64,000 nt of DNA from an uncultured Saprospiraceae bacterium (GCA_937980645.1 CALJPQ010000019.1:1-64000), one strand, 5' to 3'; shown: positions 16,861 to 27,100, counted from the first letter of the stretch. Translations and numbers: made by a program. The notes: generated from the sequence alone by a model not told the origin.

Positions 16861-17592
16861 ATGCCACAACAGGACATTCCAGTGCGATCGCCGGTAGCTG
16901 TCGTGAGCGGCGCTACCAAAGGACTGGGCCGCGCTATTGCGGAGCGCTTTGCCCAAAACGGCTTTGACCTGGCCGTTTGCGCGCGTACGTTGGCCGATTT
17001 GGAGGCCATGCAGCGGCATTGGGCGGAACATTATCCGGGCCGGGAGATTTTAGCCGTACCCGCCGACTTGGCCCGACAAGCCGAAGTGCAGCGCTTTGCA
17101 GAAGCCATTCGCAGCCGTTGGTCTCGCATAGATGTGCTGGTCAACAACGCCGGCGTCTTTCGCCCCGGGCGCGTGTGCGACGAAGCCGCAGGCACGTTAG
17201 AGTTCCTCATCGAGGCCAACCTGTACAGTGCCTACCACCTCACGCGCGCACTGCTGCCGCTGATGCGGCCCTATCGAAGCGGCCATATTTTCAATATGTG
17301 CAGCATTGCCAGCCTCATGGCCTACCCCAACGGCGGCTCATACAGCATCTCCAAATTCGCCCTTTTGGGCTTTTCTAAAGCGCTGCGCGAAGAACTGAAG
17401 CCGGAGGGTATCCGCGTAACCGCCCTGCTGCCTGGCGCCACGTGGTCTGACTCCTGGCGCGGCGTCGAGTTGCCCGCCGAGCGGCTGATGCAGGCCGATG
17501 ACATCGCGCAACTGGTGTGGGCCGCCTATCAGCTTTCGCCCTCCGCAGTGGTGGAGGAACTCGTGGTGCGCCCGCAATTGGGCGACCTATAA
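16861..17592 (+). CDS. short-chain dehydrogenase/reductase
   Basis: This 243-residue classical SDR has the nucleotide motif SGATKGLG (16-23), NNAG (95-98), catalytic Ser148, and YSISK with Tyr161 and Lys165. The GATKGLGRAIA and FAQNGFDLAVCART segments suggest NADP(H) preference through the Arg after the second strand. Substrate cannot be predicted; relatives are annotated as sepiapterin-reductase-like or 3-ketoacyl reductase-like. The start is the ATG at 16861; the open frame further upstream runs through repeat DNA. It is convergent with rsgA, 11 bases apart. Confidence 0.92.
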   Translation: MPQQDIPVRSPVAVVSGATKGLGRAIAERFAQNGFDLAVCARTLADLEAMQRHWAEHYPGREILAVPADLARQAEVQRFAEAIRSRWSRIDVLVNNAGVFRPGRVCDEAAGTLEFLIEANLYSAYHLTRALLPLMRPYRSGHIFNMCSIASLMAYPNGGSYSISKFALLGFSKALREELKPEGIRVTALLPGATWSDSWRGVELPAERLMQADDIAQLVWAAYQLSPSAVVEELVVRPQLGDL

Positions 17593-17603
17593 GATGTAGC
17601 CCT

Positions 17604-18560
17604 CTACCGAATATCCTTGTGCCGCTCCCAGTAGTTGATGTCTTCGACCTCGTCGAGGATGGCCAGGTAGTTGAAGTAGCGCAGTTCACTCACCTCGTCG
17701 CGCTCCAGGGCCGCACGCACGGCGCATCCAGGCTCGTTGCGGTGCAAACAGGCCGCGCCAAACCGGCATTGGGCCGACAGGTGGAAAAATTCGCGGAACG
17801 AATGCGCCACGTTCTGCGGGTCCATGTTGTTGAACGACAGCGTCTTGATGCCCGGCGTGTCAATGATGTACCCGCCAAAATCCAGCTCGAACATTTCGGC
17901 GAACGTCGTCGTGTGCTTGCCCTTGCCCGAGTAATCGCTCAGCTCACCGGTGCGCAAATTCAGGTGCGGCTGTATGGCATTTATCAGGCTGCTTTTGCCC
18001 ACGCCCGACTGGCCGGAGAGCAGCGTCGTCCTGCCCTTTAGCACCTCTTTGAGGGTCTCCAAACCCTTGCGCTCCACCACAGAAGTGGCCAGCACCGTGT
18101 AGCCGATACTTTCGTAGAGGGCTTTCATCTCAAAAAAAATATCTACGGCCCGTTCATCATAGAGGTCGCCCTTATTGAACACGATGACCACTGGGATCTC
18201 ATGCGGCTCCGTCATCAGCAAAAAGCGGTCAATGAAACCCGGCTTCAGGTCGGGGTGCACCACGGTGGTGATGAGCATGGCTTGATCAATGTTGGCAGCC
18301 AGCAGGTGCAGGTCGTGTTTGCGCCGTGGCGATTGGCGCACGACGTAGTTGCGTCGCGGCAAAATCTGGACAATAACCCCCTGACCTGTCCGCTCAGGCT
18401 TCACTTCTACCCGGTCGCCTACCGCCACAGGGTTGGTCAGCGGCAGGTCTTCCAAGCGAAACTTTCCTACAATGCGGCACTCCCACACCGAACCGTCGGA
18501 GTCGAGCCGTACCTGATACCAACTCCCTGTGGATTTGACAACTGTTCCCGTCTGCATCAT
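17604..18560 (-). CDS. rsgA: ribosome small-subunit maturation GTPase RsgA
   Basis: This 318-residue circularly permuted GTPase has an OB-fold at 1-80, then G4 NKGD (129-132) before G1 GQSGVGKS (183-190) and G3 DTPG (234-237). A C-terminal zinc site uses Cys265, Cys271, His273 and Cys279. RsgA checks late 30S maturation near the decoding centre. The ATG at 18560 (MMQTGTVVKS) is chosen because homology starts there; a start at 18608 adds an unrelated hydrophobic stretch. A CACCTTTG box on the minus strand at 18567-18574 lies just before it, consistent with a short leader. Confidence 0.95.
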   Translation of the reverse strand: MMQTGTVVKSTGSWYQVRLDSDGSVWECRIVGKFRLEDLPLTNPVAVGDRVEVKPERTGQGVIVQILPRRNYVVRQSPRRKHDLHLLAANIDQAMLITTVVHPDLKPGFIDRFLLMTEPHEIPVVIVFNKGDLYDERAVDIFFEMKALYESIGYTVLATSVVERKGLETLKEVLKGRTTLLSGQSGVGKSSLINAIQPHLNLRTGELSDYSGKGKHTTTFAEMFELDFGGYIIDTPGIKTLSFNNMDPQNVAHSFREFFHLSAQCRFGAACLHRNEPGCAVRAALERDEVSELRYFNYLAILDEVEDINYWERHKDIR

Positions 18561-18899
18561 AGCCGGCAAAGGTGCAAAAAACGATTGTGGAAAAATAGTC
18601 AACGCCATCCAGCCTAAGGGCGCCTCTGGCTGAAAGATCAGAAAATCAGCACATTATATCATTGAAAAAGCCTGCCCACCCCGGGCCGAAAGTGTTAAAA
18701 TTTTAGACAGGCGTTTAACGAATACCTTAAAAAGTTTTTTCTTCGCCCTTGCAAAAAGCGTTGCGCTGTAGGCATTATGGCGCTCCAAAAGGCGAATTCA
18801 GCCGGGCCGTAGAAGGCAATTTTGCTGCGCAGCAGACTTTTTTGTCTTATTTTTTGTAAAAATGTTTGGTTACTCTCGAACGTCTAAGTACTTTTGTGC
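18561..18899. other. intergenic region upstream of the M23 leader
   Basis: This is non-coding DNA between the divergent rsgA and M23 units. It contains the minus-strand CACCTTTG box of rsgA (18567-18574), a TGCTGCGCAGCA palindrome at 18823-18834 followed by a T-rich stretch, and the M23 promoter. No small gene is seen. Confidence 0.45.
18865..18896 (+). promoter_or_regulatory. promoter of the M23 peptidase unit
   Basis: TTTG at 18865-18868, 20 bases, then TACTTTTG at 18889-18896: a good Bacteroidota promoter. Transcription would start near 18902, leaving a leader of about 145 bases before the start codon at 19046, unusually long for this window. Confidence 0.6.
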
Positions 18900-18901
18900 G
18901 C

Positions 18902-19045
18902 CGATTGGCGAAAGAGCCGAACGACAGAACCAACCTGAGTCATCTGCTGTGGGCGAATGCCCCCACAATCCGAGCAAACATGCGAAAGCATCTTAATCCG
19001 CAGCCGTCCACGCCAGGGCATGTTTTCAAACAGGCAGCCATGTGA
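18902..19045 (+). promoter_or_regulatory. long, possibly structured 5' leader of the M23 gene
   Basis: Short pairings are visible: GTGGG 18949-18953 with CCCAC 18962-18966, ATGC-GAAA-GCAT at 18980-18991 (a GNRA-closed hairpin), and CTGC 18944-18947 with GCAG 19000-19003 closing both into a three-way junction. The segment before it can pair TTGG 18905-18908 with CCAA 18930-18933. I do not recognise it as a known riboswitch. Confidence 0.35.
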
Positions 19046-20056
19046 ATGATGGCTTGGGTAAAAACCGACCGTATGGGCAGGAAAGAAAAGTTTGTTTACA
19101 ACACACAAACCCTCAGCTACGAGCGTGTAGTTGTCCCCCTCAGAACAAGAATTTTACAGGCCTTTGGTTTCTTCTCGGCCGTCCTGGTAGCGGCTATTGG
19201 CCTTCTCGCCTTGCTTTATCACTTCTTTCCCTCTCCGCGCGAAAAAGAGCTCCTGCAGGAAATTGCGCAAATGGAGCGCAAGTTCGCCCAGGTCAACGAG
19301 GAATTGGAGCAAATGTCTAAAACGCTCCAAAGCATTCAGGAGCGCGATGCTTACGTGCATCGCGCGGTGTTTGGCATGGACCCGATTGACCCCGACATAT
19401 GGCAGGCGGGTATGGGTGGTCATGAGAGTCATCCGGAAGCTAACGCCTTCAAATATGGCGGCGAGGCCATTCGGAGAACGCTCAGCCGCATAGATGCTTT
19501 GCAACAGCAAATGGCTCTTCAGGCCCGTTCGTTGGACACGATTATGGCGCTGGCCAAAGACCAGGAAAAAATGCTGGCCAGCATTCCTAGCATCAAGCCT
19601 GTGCGCGAAGACAAGTTGCAGAAAAGCATGAACGTGCTGTCCGGCTTTGGCTTCCGCATTCACCCGGTCTATAAGATCAAGAAGTTTCACCAGGGCGTGG
19701 ACTTCCCGGCGCGCATTGGCACGCCTATTCAGGCTACGGGCGATGGCGTGGTCATTGAAGCGGGCTGGCATCAGGGCTACGGCAACTGCGTGCGTATCAA
19801 CCACGGCTACGGCTACGAAACCTGGTATGCGCACATGAACAAAATGTCCGTCCGCGTCGGCGAGCGCGTCAAGAAAGGCCAAAAAATCGGCGAAGTGGGC
19901 GATACAGGCCTATCCACCGCTCCGCACCTCCACTACGAAGTGCACTACAAGGGTAAGCCGATCAATCCCATTCACTTCTGCATGGACAACCTGACACCTG
20001 TAGAATATCAGCAGCTGGTCAATAGCGCCAGTGTGGCCAACCAGTCGCTGGACTAG
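19046..20056 (+). CDS. membrane-anchored M23 (LytM-type) peptidase
   Basis: This 336-residue protein has a short cytoplasmic N-terminus, one transmembrane helix at about 39-60, a periplasmic coiled coil (about 65-105), and a C-terminal M23 domain. Zinc residues are in FHQGVDF (His215, Asp219) and HLHYEVH (His294, His296), so the site looks intact. Such proteins cleave peptidoglycan cross-links or act in cell elongation and division. The N-terminal FVYNTQTLSYERV motif is characteristic of the Bacteroidota subgroup. An alternative ATG at 19073 would remove nine residues. The long leader suggests regulated expression. Confidence 0.92.
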   Translation: MMAWVKTDRMGRKEKFVYNTQTLSYERVVVPLRTRILQAFGFFSAVLVAAIGLLALLYHFFPSPREKELLQEIAQMERKFAQVNEELEQMSKTLQSIQERDAYVHRAVFGMDPIDPDIWQAGMGGHESHPEANAFKYGGEAIRRTLSRIDALQQQMALQARSLDTIMALAKDQEKMLASIPSIKPVREDKLQKSMNVLSGFGFRIHPVYKIKKFHQGVDFPARIGTPIQATGDGVVIEAGWHQGYGNCVRINHGYGYETWYAHMNKMSVRVGERVKKGQKIGEVGDTGLSTAPHLHYEVHYKGKPINPIHFCMDNLTPVEYQQLVNSASVANQSLD

Positions 20057-20077
20057 TCGGAGGTATTTCTAAAGCAA

Positions 20078-20116
20078 AGCGGCCCTCATATCATCTGGAT
20101 GGATGTGAGGGCCGCT
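20078..20116. terminator. shared hairpin between convergent genes
   Basis: AGCGGCCCTCA at 20078-20088 pairs perfectly with TGAGGGCCGCT at 20106-20116. It sits between the M23 stop and the end of the convergent bcp gene. A T run is poor, so it may be a weak bidirectional terminator. Confidence 0.5.
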
Positions 20117-20122
20117 GTCGTT

Positions 20123-20578
20123 TCAGGCTTCCAGCAATTGGGCAGCGTGATTTTCCGTATCCACTTTGGTGATGATGCGCTCGATACGTCCGTTTTCGTC
20201 AATGACGAACGTGGTGCGGTGAATGCCGTCGTAGGTGCGGCCCATGAACTTCTTAGGCCCCCACACGCCGTAGGCTTCGGCTACTGCATGGTCTTCGTCG
20301 GCCAACAGGCTGAAGGGCAGATTGTACTTCTCGATAAATTTCACGTGCTTTTTGGCTGAGTCGGGGCTGACGCCCAGAATGGCGTACCCTTTACTGACGA
20401 ATTGGCTGTAGCCATCGCGCAGGCTGCAGGCTTCGGCGGTGCAGCCCGGTGTGTCGTCCTTAGGGTAAAAGTAGAGCACCAATTTCTTACCCTTGAAATC
20501 GGAGAGGCGAACGATTTCGCCCTTTTCGTTGGGCGCCGCAAAGTCGGGAGCAGCATCCCCTTCTTTCAAATGAAACAT
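20123..20578 (-). CDS. bcp: thioredoxin-dependent peroxiredoxin, Bcp/PrxQ type
   Basis: This 151-residue cytoplasmic enzyme reduces hydroperoxides. FYPKDDTPGCTAEACSLRD contains the peroxidatic Cys46 and the PrxQ-type resolving Cys51, five residues apart. Other family marks are GVSPDS and PFSLLADEDHAVAEAYGVWG, and RTTFVIDENGRI near the C-terminus. The start is the ATG at 20578, just inside a much longer open frame. Electrons would come from thioredoxin. It lies downstream of the flippase gene by 32 bases, possibly in the same transcript. Confidence 0.95.
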   Translation of the reverse strand: MFHLKEGDAAPDFAAPNEKGEIVRLSDFKGKKLVLYFYPKDDTPGCTAEACSLRDGYSQFVSKGYAILGVSPDSAKKHVKFIEKYNLPFSLLADEDHAVAEAYGVWGPKKFMGRTYDGIHRTTFVIDENGRIERIITKVDTENHAAQLLEA

Positions 20579-20610
20579 AGCGGTGTCAGTGTTTTTGACG
20601 CCTGTAACAA

Positions 20611-22080
20611 CTACCGCCGCACGGCGGTTTTTTCCCAGCGAAAAATGGCCCACACAAAGCCGCTCCAGAGCACTGCACCAATGACGAGATGGCCAGCCAT
20701 GGGCATAGGCAAGGCCCATTTGAGCGCCAAGTTTAAGGCATACAGTGCCCATGCACCAACGATATAGGCAGCCATGCGCCCCAGCGGATACGGCACCGGA
20801 TAATGATGCCGCCCAGTGTACCACGTAGCGATGCACATAAACGCATAGCACAGCAGCGTTACCCAAGCGGCGCCCGTGTAGCCGAAGCGCGGGATGAGCC
20901 ACAGGTTTAGCCCCACTGTCAGCGCGGCGCCCGCCACTGAAATCCAGGCGCCCAGGGCGGTGCGGTCTTTGAGCCGGTACCAGGCCGAAAAGTTGTAGTA
21001 TATGCCCAAAAACACGTTAGCCATCAGCAGCACCGGCACCACGTGCAGCCCCGACCAATACTGCGGTGCAATGAAGTATTTGACTACGTCTAAGAACAAC
21101 AGAATGCCCAGCATGCCCGCCACGGCAGCCGCCGTGAACCACAGTGTTACGCGGGCCTGGTTTTGTAAGGCGTTGTCCGTCTGGGCGTTGCGAAAGAAAA
21201 ACGGCTCTGCTGCATACCGATATGCCTGGGTGAAGAGCGAAATGAGCGCCGCTAATTTGTAGTTGGCCCCAAAGATGCCGACCTGGGCCAGGTTCTCCTC
21301 TACAGAGCCGGGCAACAGATATTTTAGCATGGCACGGCTAAACATCTCGTCCACAATGCCGGCGAAGCTGACGACGATGAGCGGGGCAGCGTAGGCGACC
21401 ATTCGCCGCCACAGTTGGACATCGAACAGCGCCCGAACGCGCCGCAGTTGGTTGCTCAGCAGCAGCAGGGTGAGGGCGCTGGCGATAAGGTTGGAAAGGA
21501 AAATGTAGCCTACCAGATTGTCGGGCGACCACACGGCGCGCACCCACTCGTGCCCGTGCTGGCTGGCCCAGGGGCAAAAGACCAACCAGAACAGGTTCAT
21601 GCCAATGTTAGTGCCAATGTTTGTCAGTCGAATGGCGGCAAAGCGCAGCGGGCGTTGCTCCATGCGCAGGCGAGCGAAAGGCAGTTCGGCTAAGCAATCT
21701 AACCCCAGAATGAGTGCAAACCAGCGTACGTACTCGGGGTGCTCCGGATAGCGCAAGGCCCCGGCAATGGGCGCGGCAAAAGCGAGCAGCACAGCCACGA
21801 CGAGAGCCGTTGTGGCCATCAGCGACCACATGCCTGTGCTGTAAGCCCGTTCGCGGTCTTCGGGCGGCGTGCCAAAGCGGAAAAACGCCGACTCCATGCG
21901 GTACGACAGCACGACCATGACAAAGGCCGAAAGCGCATATAGGTCAATGACCACGCCGTACTCCGCCGTGGAAGTCAGCACGCGCGTGTAGAAGGGCACC
22001 AACAACACATTGAGCAAGCGCCCGACGATGCTGCTCAGGCCGTACAGAGCCGTCTCGCCGGCTAATTTCTTGACAGACAT
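20611..22080 (-). CDS. polysaccharide flippase (Wzx/MATE-like, MOP superfamily)
   Basis: This 489-residue integral membrane protein has about 12-14 hydrophobic segments. It opens with KKLAGETALYGLSSIVGRLLN, a typical start for oligosaccharide flippases, and contains AEYGVVIDLYALSAFV and the charged loop RMESAFFRFG. Members move undecaprenyl-linked glycans or other lipid-linked sugars across the inner membrane. No glycan gene cluster surrounds it, so the substrate is unknown. It is transcribed toward bcp and divergently from nothing obvious upstream; the SH3-domain gene lies 65 bases upstream on the same strand. Confidence 0.88.
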   Translation of the reverse strand: MSVKKLAGETALYGLSSIVGRLLNVLLVPFYTRVLTSTAEYGVVIDLYALSAFVMVVLSYRMESAFFRFGTPPEDRERAYSTGMWSLMATTALVVAVLLAFAAPIAGALRYPEHPEYVRWFALILGLDCLAELPFARLRMEQRPLRFAAIRLTNIGTNIGMNLFWLVFCPWASQHGHEWVRAVWSPDNLVGYIFLSNLIASALTLLLLSNQLRRVRALFDVQLWRRMVAYAAPLIVVSFAGIVDEMFSRAMLKYLLPGSVEENLAQVGIFGANYKLAALISLFTQAYRYAAEPFFFRNAQTDNALQNQARVTLWFTAAAVAGMLGILLFLDVVKYFIAPQYWSGLHVVPVLLMANVFLGIYYNFSAWYRLKDRTALGAWISVAGAALTVGLNLWLIPRFGYTGAAWVTLLCYAFMCIATWYTGRHHYPVPYPLGRMAAYIVGAWALYALNLALKWALPMPMAGHLVIGAVLWSGFVWAIFRWEKTAVRR

Positions 22081-22145
22081 ACTTTTTATTGGAGAAACGC
22101 AGCACCTCGTTGGGCCGCCTGGAGTGTAAAAGTGAGAAAAAGCCG

Positions 22146-22757
22146 TCAGTCCACGCCAGGGCGTTTCATGGGGTAGTAGTGGACTCCGGCGCCGAAGACC
22201 CAGCCTTCCTTACCCGAGGGTGTGCGGATATTGACCCAATAGTCGGTAACCTTTTCGCGGCCGAGGTTGACTTCTTCGGGCTGGTTGCTTTTTTTGTTGA
22301 GATAGAGCACGGGCTGGTGGAGTTTGAGCCGCTCGACGATGGCGCTATGGCGATTGGGTTCTTTGCGCACATTGAGGCCGTCAATGGTAACGTATAAGGT
22401 ACTGTACTGAGCAGCTGTGGCCGTAGGTGCGGGCGCGGGTTGGGTTTCCTGGGTGAGCGTAGGGCGTTTGGGCGGCGGGCCTGCGGGTGCGGGTGTAGGC
22501 GTCGGCTGTGGGGCGCCCGGGCTGGCGGCGGCTGGCTGGCTTGCCGGCACAGGTACAGTGGCTTGCGGCTGAGGTAGATAGATGGTGTCGCGTTTGGGCA
22601 CTGAGCGTTCGCGGGCGCGCATCTCTTCTTCTTCGGTGAGTGCCGTCCGGATATGCTCGCGACGCGACTCGGAGCATTTGGATATGGCCCACAGCGCCAC
22701 ACTGAACAGAAAGGCGACGACAATGAGCGACTCGACTCGGGGCATTCTTTTCGCCAT
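22146..22757 (-). CDS. membrane-anchored SH3-domain protein
   Basis: This 203-residue protein has one N-terminal hydrophobic segment (about 9-26), a charged helix, a Pro/Ala-rich linker (about 63-125), and a C-terminal bacterial SH3 domain beginning with LYVTIDGLNVRKEPNRHSAI and ending VNIRTPSGKEGWVFGAGVHYY. Bacterial SH3 domains bind peptidoglycan or proteins in the periplasm. The start at 22757 (MAKRMPRVES) is preferred over 22811. It is divergent from dprA and on the strand of the flippase. Function is not known. Confidence 0.85.
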   Translation of the reverse strand: MAKRMPRVESLIVVAFLFSVALWAISKCSESRREHIRTALTEEEEMRARERSVPKRDTIYLPQPQATVPVPASQPAAASPGAPQPTPTPAPAGPPPKRPTLTQETQPAPAPTATAAQYSTLYVTIDGLNVRKEPNRHSAIVERLKLHQPVLYLNKKSNQPEEVNLGREKVTDYWVNIRTPSGKEGWVFGAGVHYYPMKRPGVD

Positions 22758-22821
22758 AGGGAAACGGAGTTTTTGCTGAAATCCACCGCCGGTGGTGGGC
22801 ATATAAGCCAAAGGCCCGCCC

Positions 22822-22829
22822 TACCTTTA
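22822..22829 (+). promoter_or_regulatory. -7-like box upstream of dprA
   Basis: TACCTTTA lies 30 bases before the dprA ATG at 22860, differing from the consensus -7 box by the last base. No clear -33 element is seen. Confidence 0.3.
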
Positions 22830-22859
22830 GCCGGCAAAAATAGCTACGCGCTGCCAGAT

Positions 22860-23969
22860 ATGACGGATGCCCTGCTATACCCAATTGCCCTGACGTTTCT
22901 GCCGCAAGTGGGCGCCATCACCGCCCGCACCTTAGTGAGCTATTGCGGCGGCGCCGATGAGGTATTTCGCGCTTCGCGCCGAGAGCTGCTCCGGATACCC
23001 GGCATTGGGCCAACGATATCCGAAAGCATCGCCAACGCCAGCGAAGCCCTCCGGCGAGCCGAGGCAGAGCTGCATTTCATGCGAACCCACGGCATAGAGG
23101 CGGTTTTCTACACCGACAGCCGCTATCCGGCGCGCCTGAGGCAACACAACGACAGCCCGGTACTGCTGTATTTCAAAGGGTCGGCACTGGAGTGGCTCAA
23201 TGCCCAGCGCATCGTCTCGATAGTGGGCACGCGCCAGCCCACCGACTATGGTCGGGCGGTGTGTGAGGAACTGGTCGAGGGGCTTATGACCTACAACGCC
23301 GTCGTTGTCAGCGGCCTGGCCTTCGGCATTGATGTGATGGCACATCGCAAAGCCGTAGCACTTGGCATGCCCAACATAGCCGTATTGGGCCATGGGCTGG
23401 GGCGTATCTATCCGGCCGAGCACCGCTCCATCGCCCTGCGCATCGCCGAAAACGGCGGTCTGCTCACCGAATTCACCCACGACACTGGCCCGGAACGGGA
23501 GCACTTCCCGATGCGTAACCGCATCATTGCCGGCCTGTGCGATGCGCTCATCGTGGTGGAAACAGGCGCCACTGGCGGCTCTATGATTACGGCCAACATG
23601 GCCCAACAGTACGTGCGCCCTATCTTCGCCGTACCCGGGCGTCTGCGCGACCCTAAGAGCGCTGGCTGCAACCGCCTCATCCGTACCAATACGGCCTCGC
23701 TTATCGAGTCGGCAGCCGATGTAGCTATCGCCCTCAACTGGAGCGAAAAGGGCAAGGCACGGGCCGTGCAGCAAACCCTCTTTTTAGACCTTTCGCCCGC
23801 CGAACAGACTTTGGTGGACATTATTCGGATGCGTCCGCAAATCGCCGTGGACGAGCTGGCTTTGGCCGCCCAGTGCGCTCCGGGCCAGCTGGCGGCCTTG
23901 CTATTGGGCTTAGAGTTCAAGGGCATCATCCGCACCCTGCCTGGCAAACGGTACGAATTGACGCGATAA
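22860..23969 (+). CDS. dprA: DNA-processing protein DprA
   Basis: This 369-residue protein loads RecA on incoming single-stranded DNA during natural transformation. An N-terminal helix-hairpin-helix region (ELLRIPGIGPTISESIA) precedes the extended Rossmann core: IVSIVGTRQPTDYGR, VSGLAFGIDVMAHRKA, YPAEHRSIA, FPMRNRIIAGL and VETGATGGSMITA. A C-terminal winged-helix-like domain follows (about 310-369). It is complete and shows no damaged motifs. The start is the ATG at 22860; the longer frame overlaps the divergent SH3 gene. No other competence gene is in the window. Confidence 0.95.
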   Translation: MTDALLYPIALTFLPQVGAITARTLVSYCGGADEVFRASRRELLRIPGIGPTISESIANASEALRRAEAELHFMRTHGIEAVFYTDSRYPARLRQHNDSPVLLYFKGSALEWLNAQRIVSIVGTRQPTDYGRAVCEELVEGLMTYNAVVVSGLAFGIDVMAHRKAVALGMPNIAVLGHGLGRIYPAEHRSIALRIAENGGLLTEFTHDTGPEREHFPMRNRIIAGLCDALIVVETGATGGSMITANMAQQYVRPIFAVPGRLRDPKSAGCNRLIRTNTASLIESAADVAIALNWSEKGKARAVQQTLFLDLSPAEQTLVDIIRMRPQIAVDELALAAQCAPGQLAALLLGLEFKGIIRTLPGKRYELTR

Positions 23970-24167
23970 GTTCGCATATTTTGTCTTTTTTCCAACAATC
24001 CAACATTTTACAGGCGGCAGGGCTTGTGTCGAGTGTGTTTTTCGGCGATATTTGCCAGCGAAGCTTCGCAAGCCCGCATCTACCCGGGGCGAGTGTGCCA
24101 ATCTAACAAAACGGGCACAGGCTACTTGCACGGCTCGGCATTATTCACCATTAAATCTCTTGCCCTT

Positions 24168-27100
24168 ATGACCGCCTTTGCTACTCAATGGCCTACTGGT
24201 GCGGTGCTGTGCGTCGCACTCACCACCACCGCTTTCGCCCAGCCGCTGGCTGTAACAACCGATATTCCTACAGATCTCTCGGCCTGTTCAGAAGTCGTGT
24301 TCTCTGTGGAAGTAGCCAACCCGGGCAGTCAGCCTTTAGCTGCCGGCACGCTGCAGTACTGCCTGACGCCGGGGCTGACCTTCGTCAGTGCTACGGGCAT
24401 TGCCGTAGCCAACAGCAGCGACCCGCGCTGCCCGGTACTGACCCTGCCCGCTCTAGCGCTTCAGGGTAAACTGACCTTTGAGCTGCGCGTGCGCGTGGGC
24501 TGCTTCGCCACGGACGCCGGCAACCTGCGCGATACCGTGCGCATCACTTTGGGCGGAACGCCTCAGCCGCCCGTTTTGAGCAGTGCGTACAACGTGCGTA
24601 CGCCACTCATTACGCTGACGCCCGGCACCAACTGGTCGTTTAGCGGTCCAAACGGCGCCACATTCACCCGCACCTTTACGCTACACAACGAAGGGGTGGG
24701 CAATGCTTACCGCATATTCGTCATTGACCCCTACGGCCAGGCTGGCCTGGAACTCGTCCAGACCACCGGCGCTTTTAGCGGCGATACGCTGATCCTGACC
24801 GACACCGACCTGGGCCCCAACGGCCTGCTGGCATTTCGAGACTCGGTTGTGGTTACCCAGACCTTCCGTCTTCGCAGCTGCTCGGCAGCCAGCACAACGG
24901 TCGCCTACGGGTGGAGCTGCCCCGGCAGCCCTCTTTGTGCTGTTCTTCGCTTTCAGCAATACGAAACCGCTGGCGACCCCACCGGCCAGACGGCGGTAGA
25001 AATTCGCTTAGACAAGCCGTTCAAAACGCCCCAACCCTGCCAGCAGGACACGGTCATTTTTAAAATAGAAAACAAAGGCCTGTCGCCGGCGCTCAATGTC
25101 GAATGGGTGCTTGGCTTAGTGTCTGCACCAGGGATACCCGCTGACGCGGGTACTAAGGAAAGCACCTGCTACCCGATGACGCAGTTTCGCGTAGGCAACG
25201 CATGGCTTGCCGATGTTTCTGGCGGCGCGCTGTCCGAGCCGTATTTGTTTCCCTTTTCTTTGCTGGCCACCGACCCCGACGGCCCGGGCGGCCTGAGCGA
25301 CGAAGATGGCGATGGCCAGTTTGACGACCTGGCACCCGGCGCTACGGCTACGCTGTCGTTCATCTTTGCCCTCGACCCGTCCTGCAAGCAGTGCGGCCAA
25401 AACTTGATAAAGCAGTATCTCGCCTCCGACGTGTACTACGTCAACGCTTGCAACCTATCGCAAAATAGCCCTTTGAAAGCACCGCCTCCCATCGGTATCG
25501 GCTTTGAGCGCAGCGACCTGAATATCATACACGATTTCATCCTCATCGCCGACTCGGTCTATTCGTTCTTTTATCAGCTGGATGCCACCTTCACCGGCCT
25601 GTCAGAATTGTGCCCCGACGACAGCATTATTGCGCAGTTCACCCTGCCTGTAACGCTGAAGCGGCCGCCGGCGTTCTTGCCCGAAATGGACGGCCAGCCG
25701 CTGCCGTGGTGGCAACCCAACGACAGCACCCTCAACCTGCTGCTGCCGCGCGAACGCGGCAACCTGTTGTTGCCGCTGCTGGTCGTCTGCCCGCCCGACA
25801 TTGACAACTCGGCTATTTGTACGCCTACCTACGAACCGCGCACCTACCGCATGCCTGTGCGCATCTATTGGCGCTGCGGCAACAACTGCCCGCAGACCTA
25901 CGAGCTGGTCTGTATCGGCGGCCCCTTCTTTACCGTGGACTGCCCGCGCCCCGAAGACCTCAGCCAACGGCACGGCATCTTTGCCGATACGTTCTTCGTG
26001 CAGCGCCTGACGCTGGGCTATGTGGACAACCTCCTGTCTGCCCAGATAGCCCCGCAACCCGGCTTGCAGCTGGACCTGGCCCTGCCGTTCGATACGGTGC
26101 TCATGCAAGCCTTGGGCCGCATCGAGGGCTTCCCCGGCGAGGCGTTCGACTCCTCCAGAATGGAAATTTATTACTGGAACGGCGGCGGGCCATACTTCCA
26201 ACACCTGACGACTCGCATTGTGCTCGAAGACCTGGAAACAGGCGCATCGGTTAGTTGCAGCGGCCTGGCACCGGATTACCGATACGTGGACGGCTACCAC
26301 GTGTGGGCCTTCGATCTGCTGCCTCTGACGGCGCCAGGCGGGTGTCTGTTCGACGTGGGCGTGCGACCTACGACTGGCGACCGCGTTCGTATAGAGGTGC
26401 TAGCCGTCATGACGCAAGCGCTGCCCAGCGAAGAGGCAGACACCATCAACGACCTGCGCGTGCGCTTCCCCTATCGCTACGGCGGCGACACGTTGCTGTG
26501 CGAAACAGCCAACGCCATTTTCCGCTGCATCAACCCCTACTACGATGTGATCATGTTCGCCTTCCTCAAAGACGGCGTTTGCGGCCAGCTGTCGGCGGAT
26601 ATCCTGCTGATTCAGGGCGTCTCCGGTCGCATAGAAACCGATCTCTTCCCGGGCGAAATACGCCCGCTGTTTGTGTACGACACGCTGACCGTCGCCGTAT
26701 TGCCCGGATACGCTTACGTGCCGGGCAGCTCCAACTGGCATTATCGGGTGGGCGACGGCGCTTCGGGCACTCCGCCGTTTGCCTCCCAGGCGCTGGCCGA
26801 CCCGGAAATCATTCCGCTGTTCGACGGGAGCACGCTCCTGCGCTACGTGCGGCCCGCCGGCCTTCCGGTAACGGACTACTACAAAGGTGGCGCGTTTTCT
26901 ACCCTATCGCTCTTACTCGAAGTGCTTTGCCCGGCCGATACGGCCATTTTCCCAGTGCGCATCATTGGCAATAACTATTACAGCCTCTACGACACACTCA
27001 GCGTCTTTTACAGCGGTGCCTTTGGCCATTTTGAAGGCTTGAACGAAACCCGGCTGACCGCCGACAATCCGACTTCCAATTTGCGCGTGCCTACTTGGAA

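Noticed and set aside
18902..19045. c-di-AMP (ydaO) riboswitch upstream of the M23 gene
   Set aside because: A stretch (GGCGAAAGAGCCGAACGACA) recalls the 3' half of that class, but the expected 5' half would lie within or upstream of the promoter and is absent.
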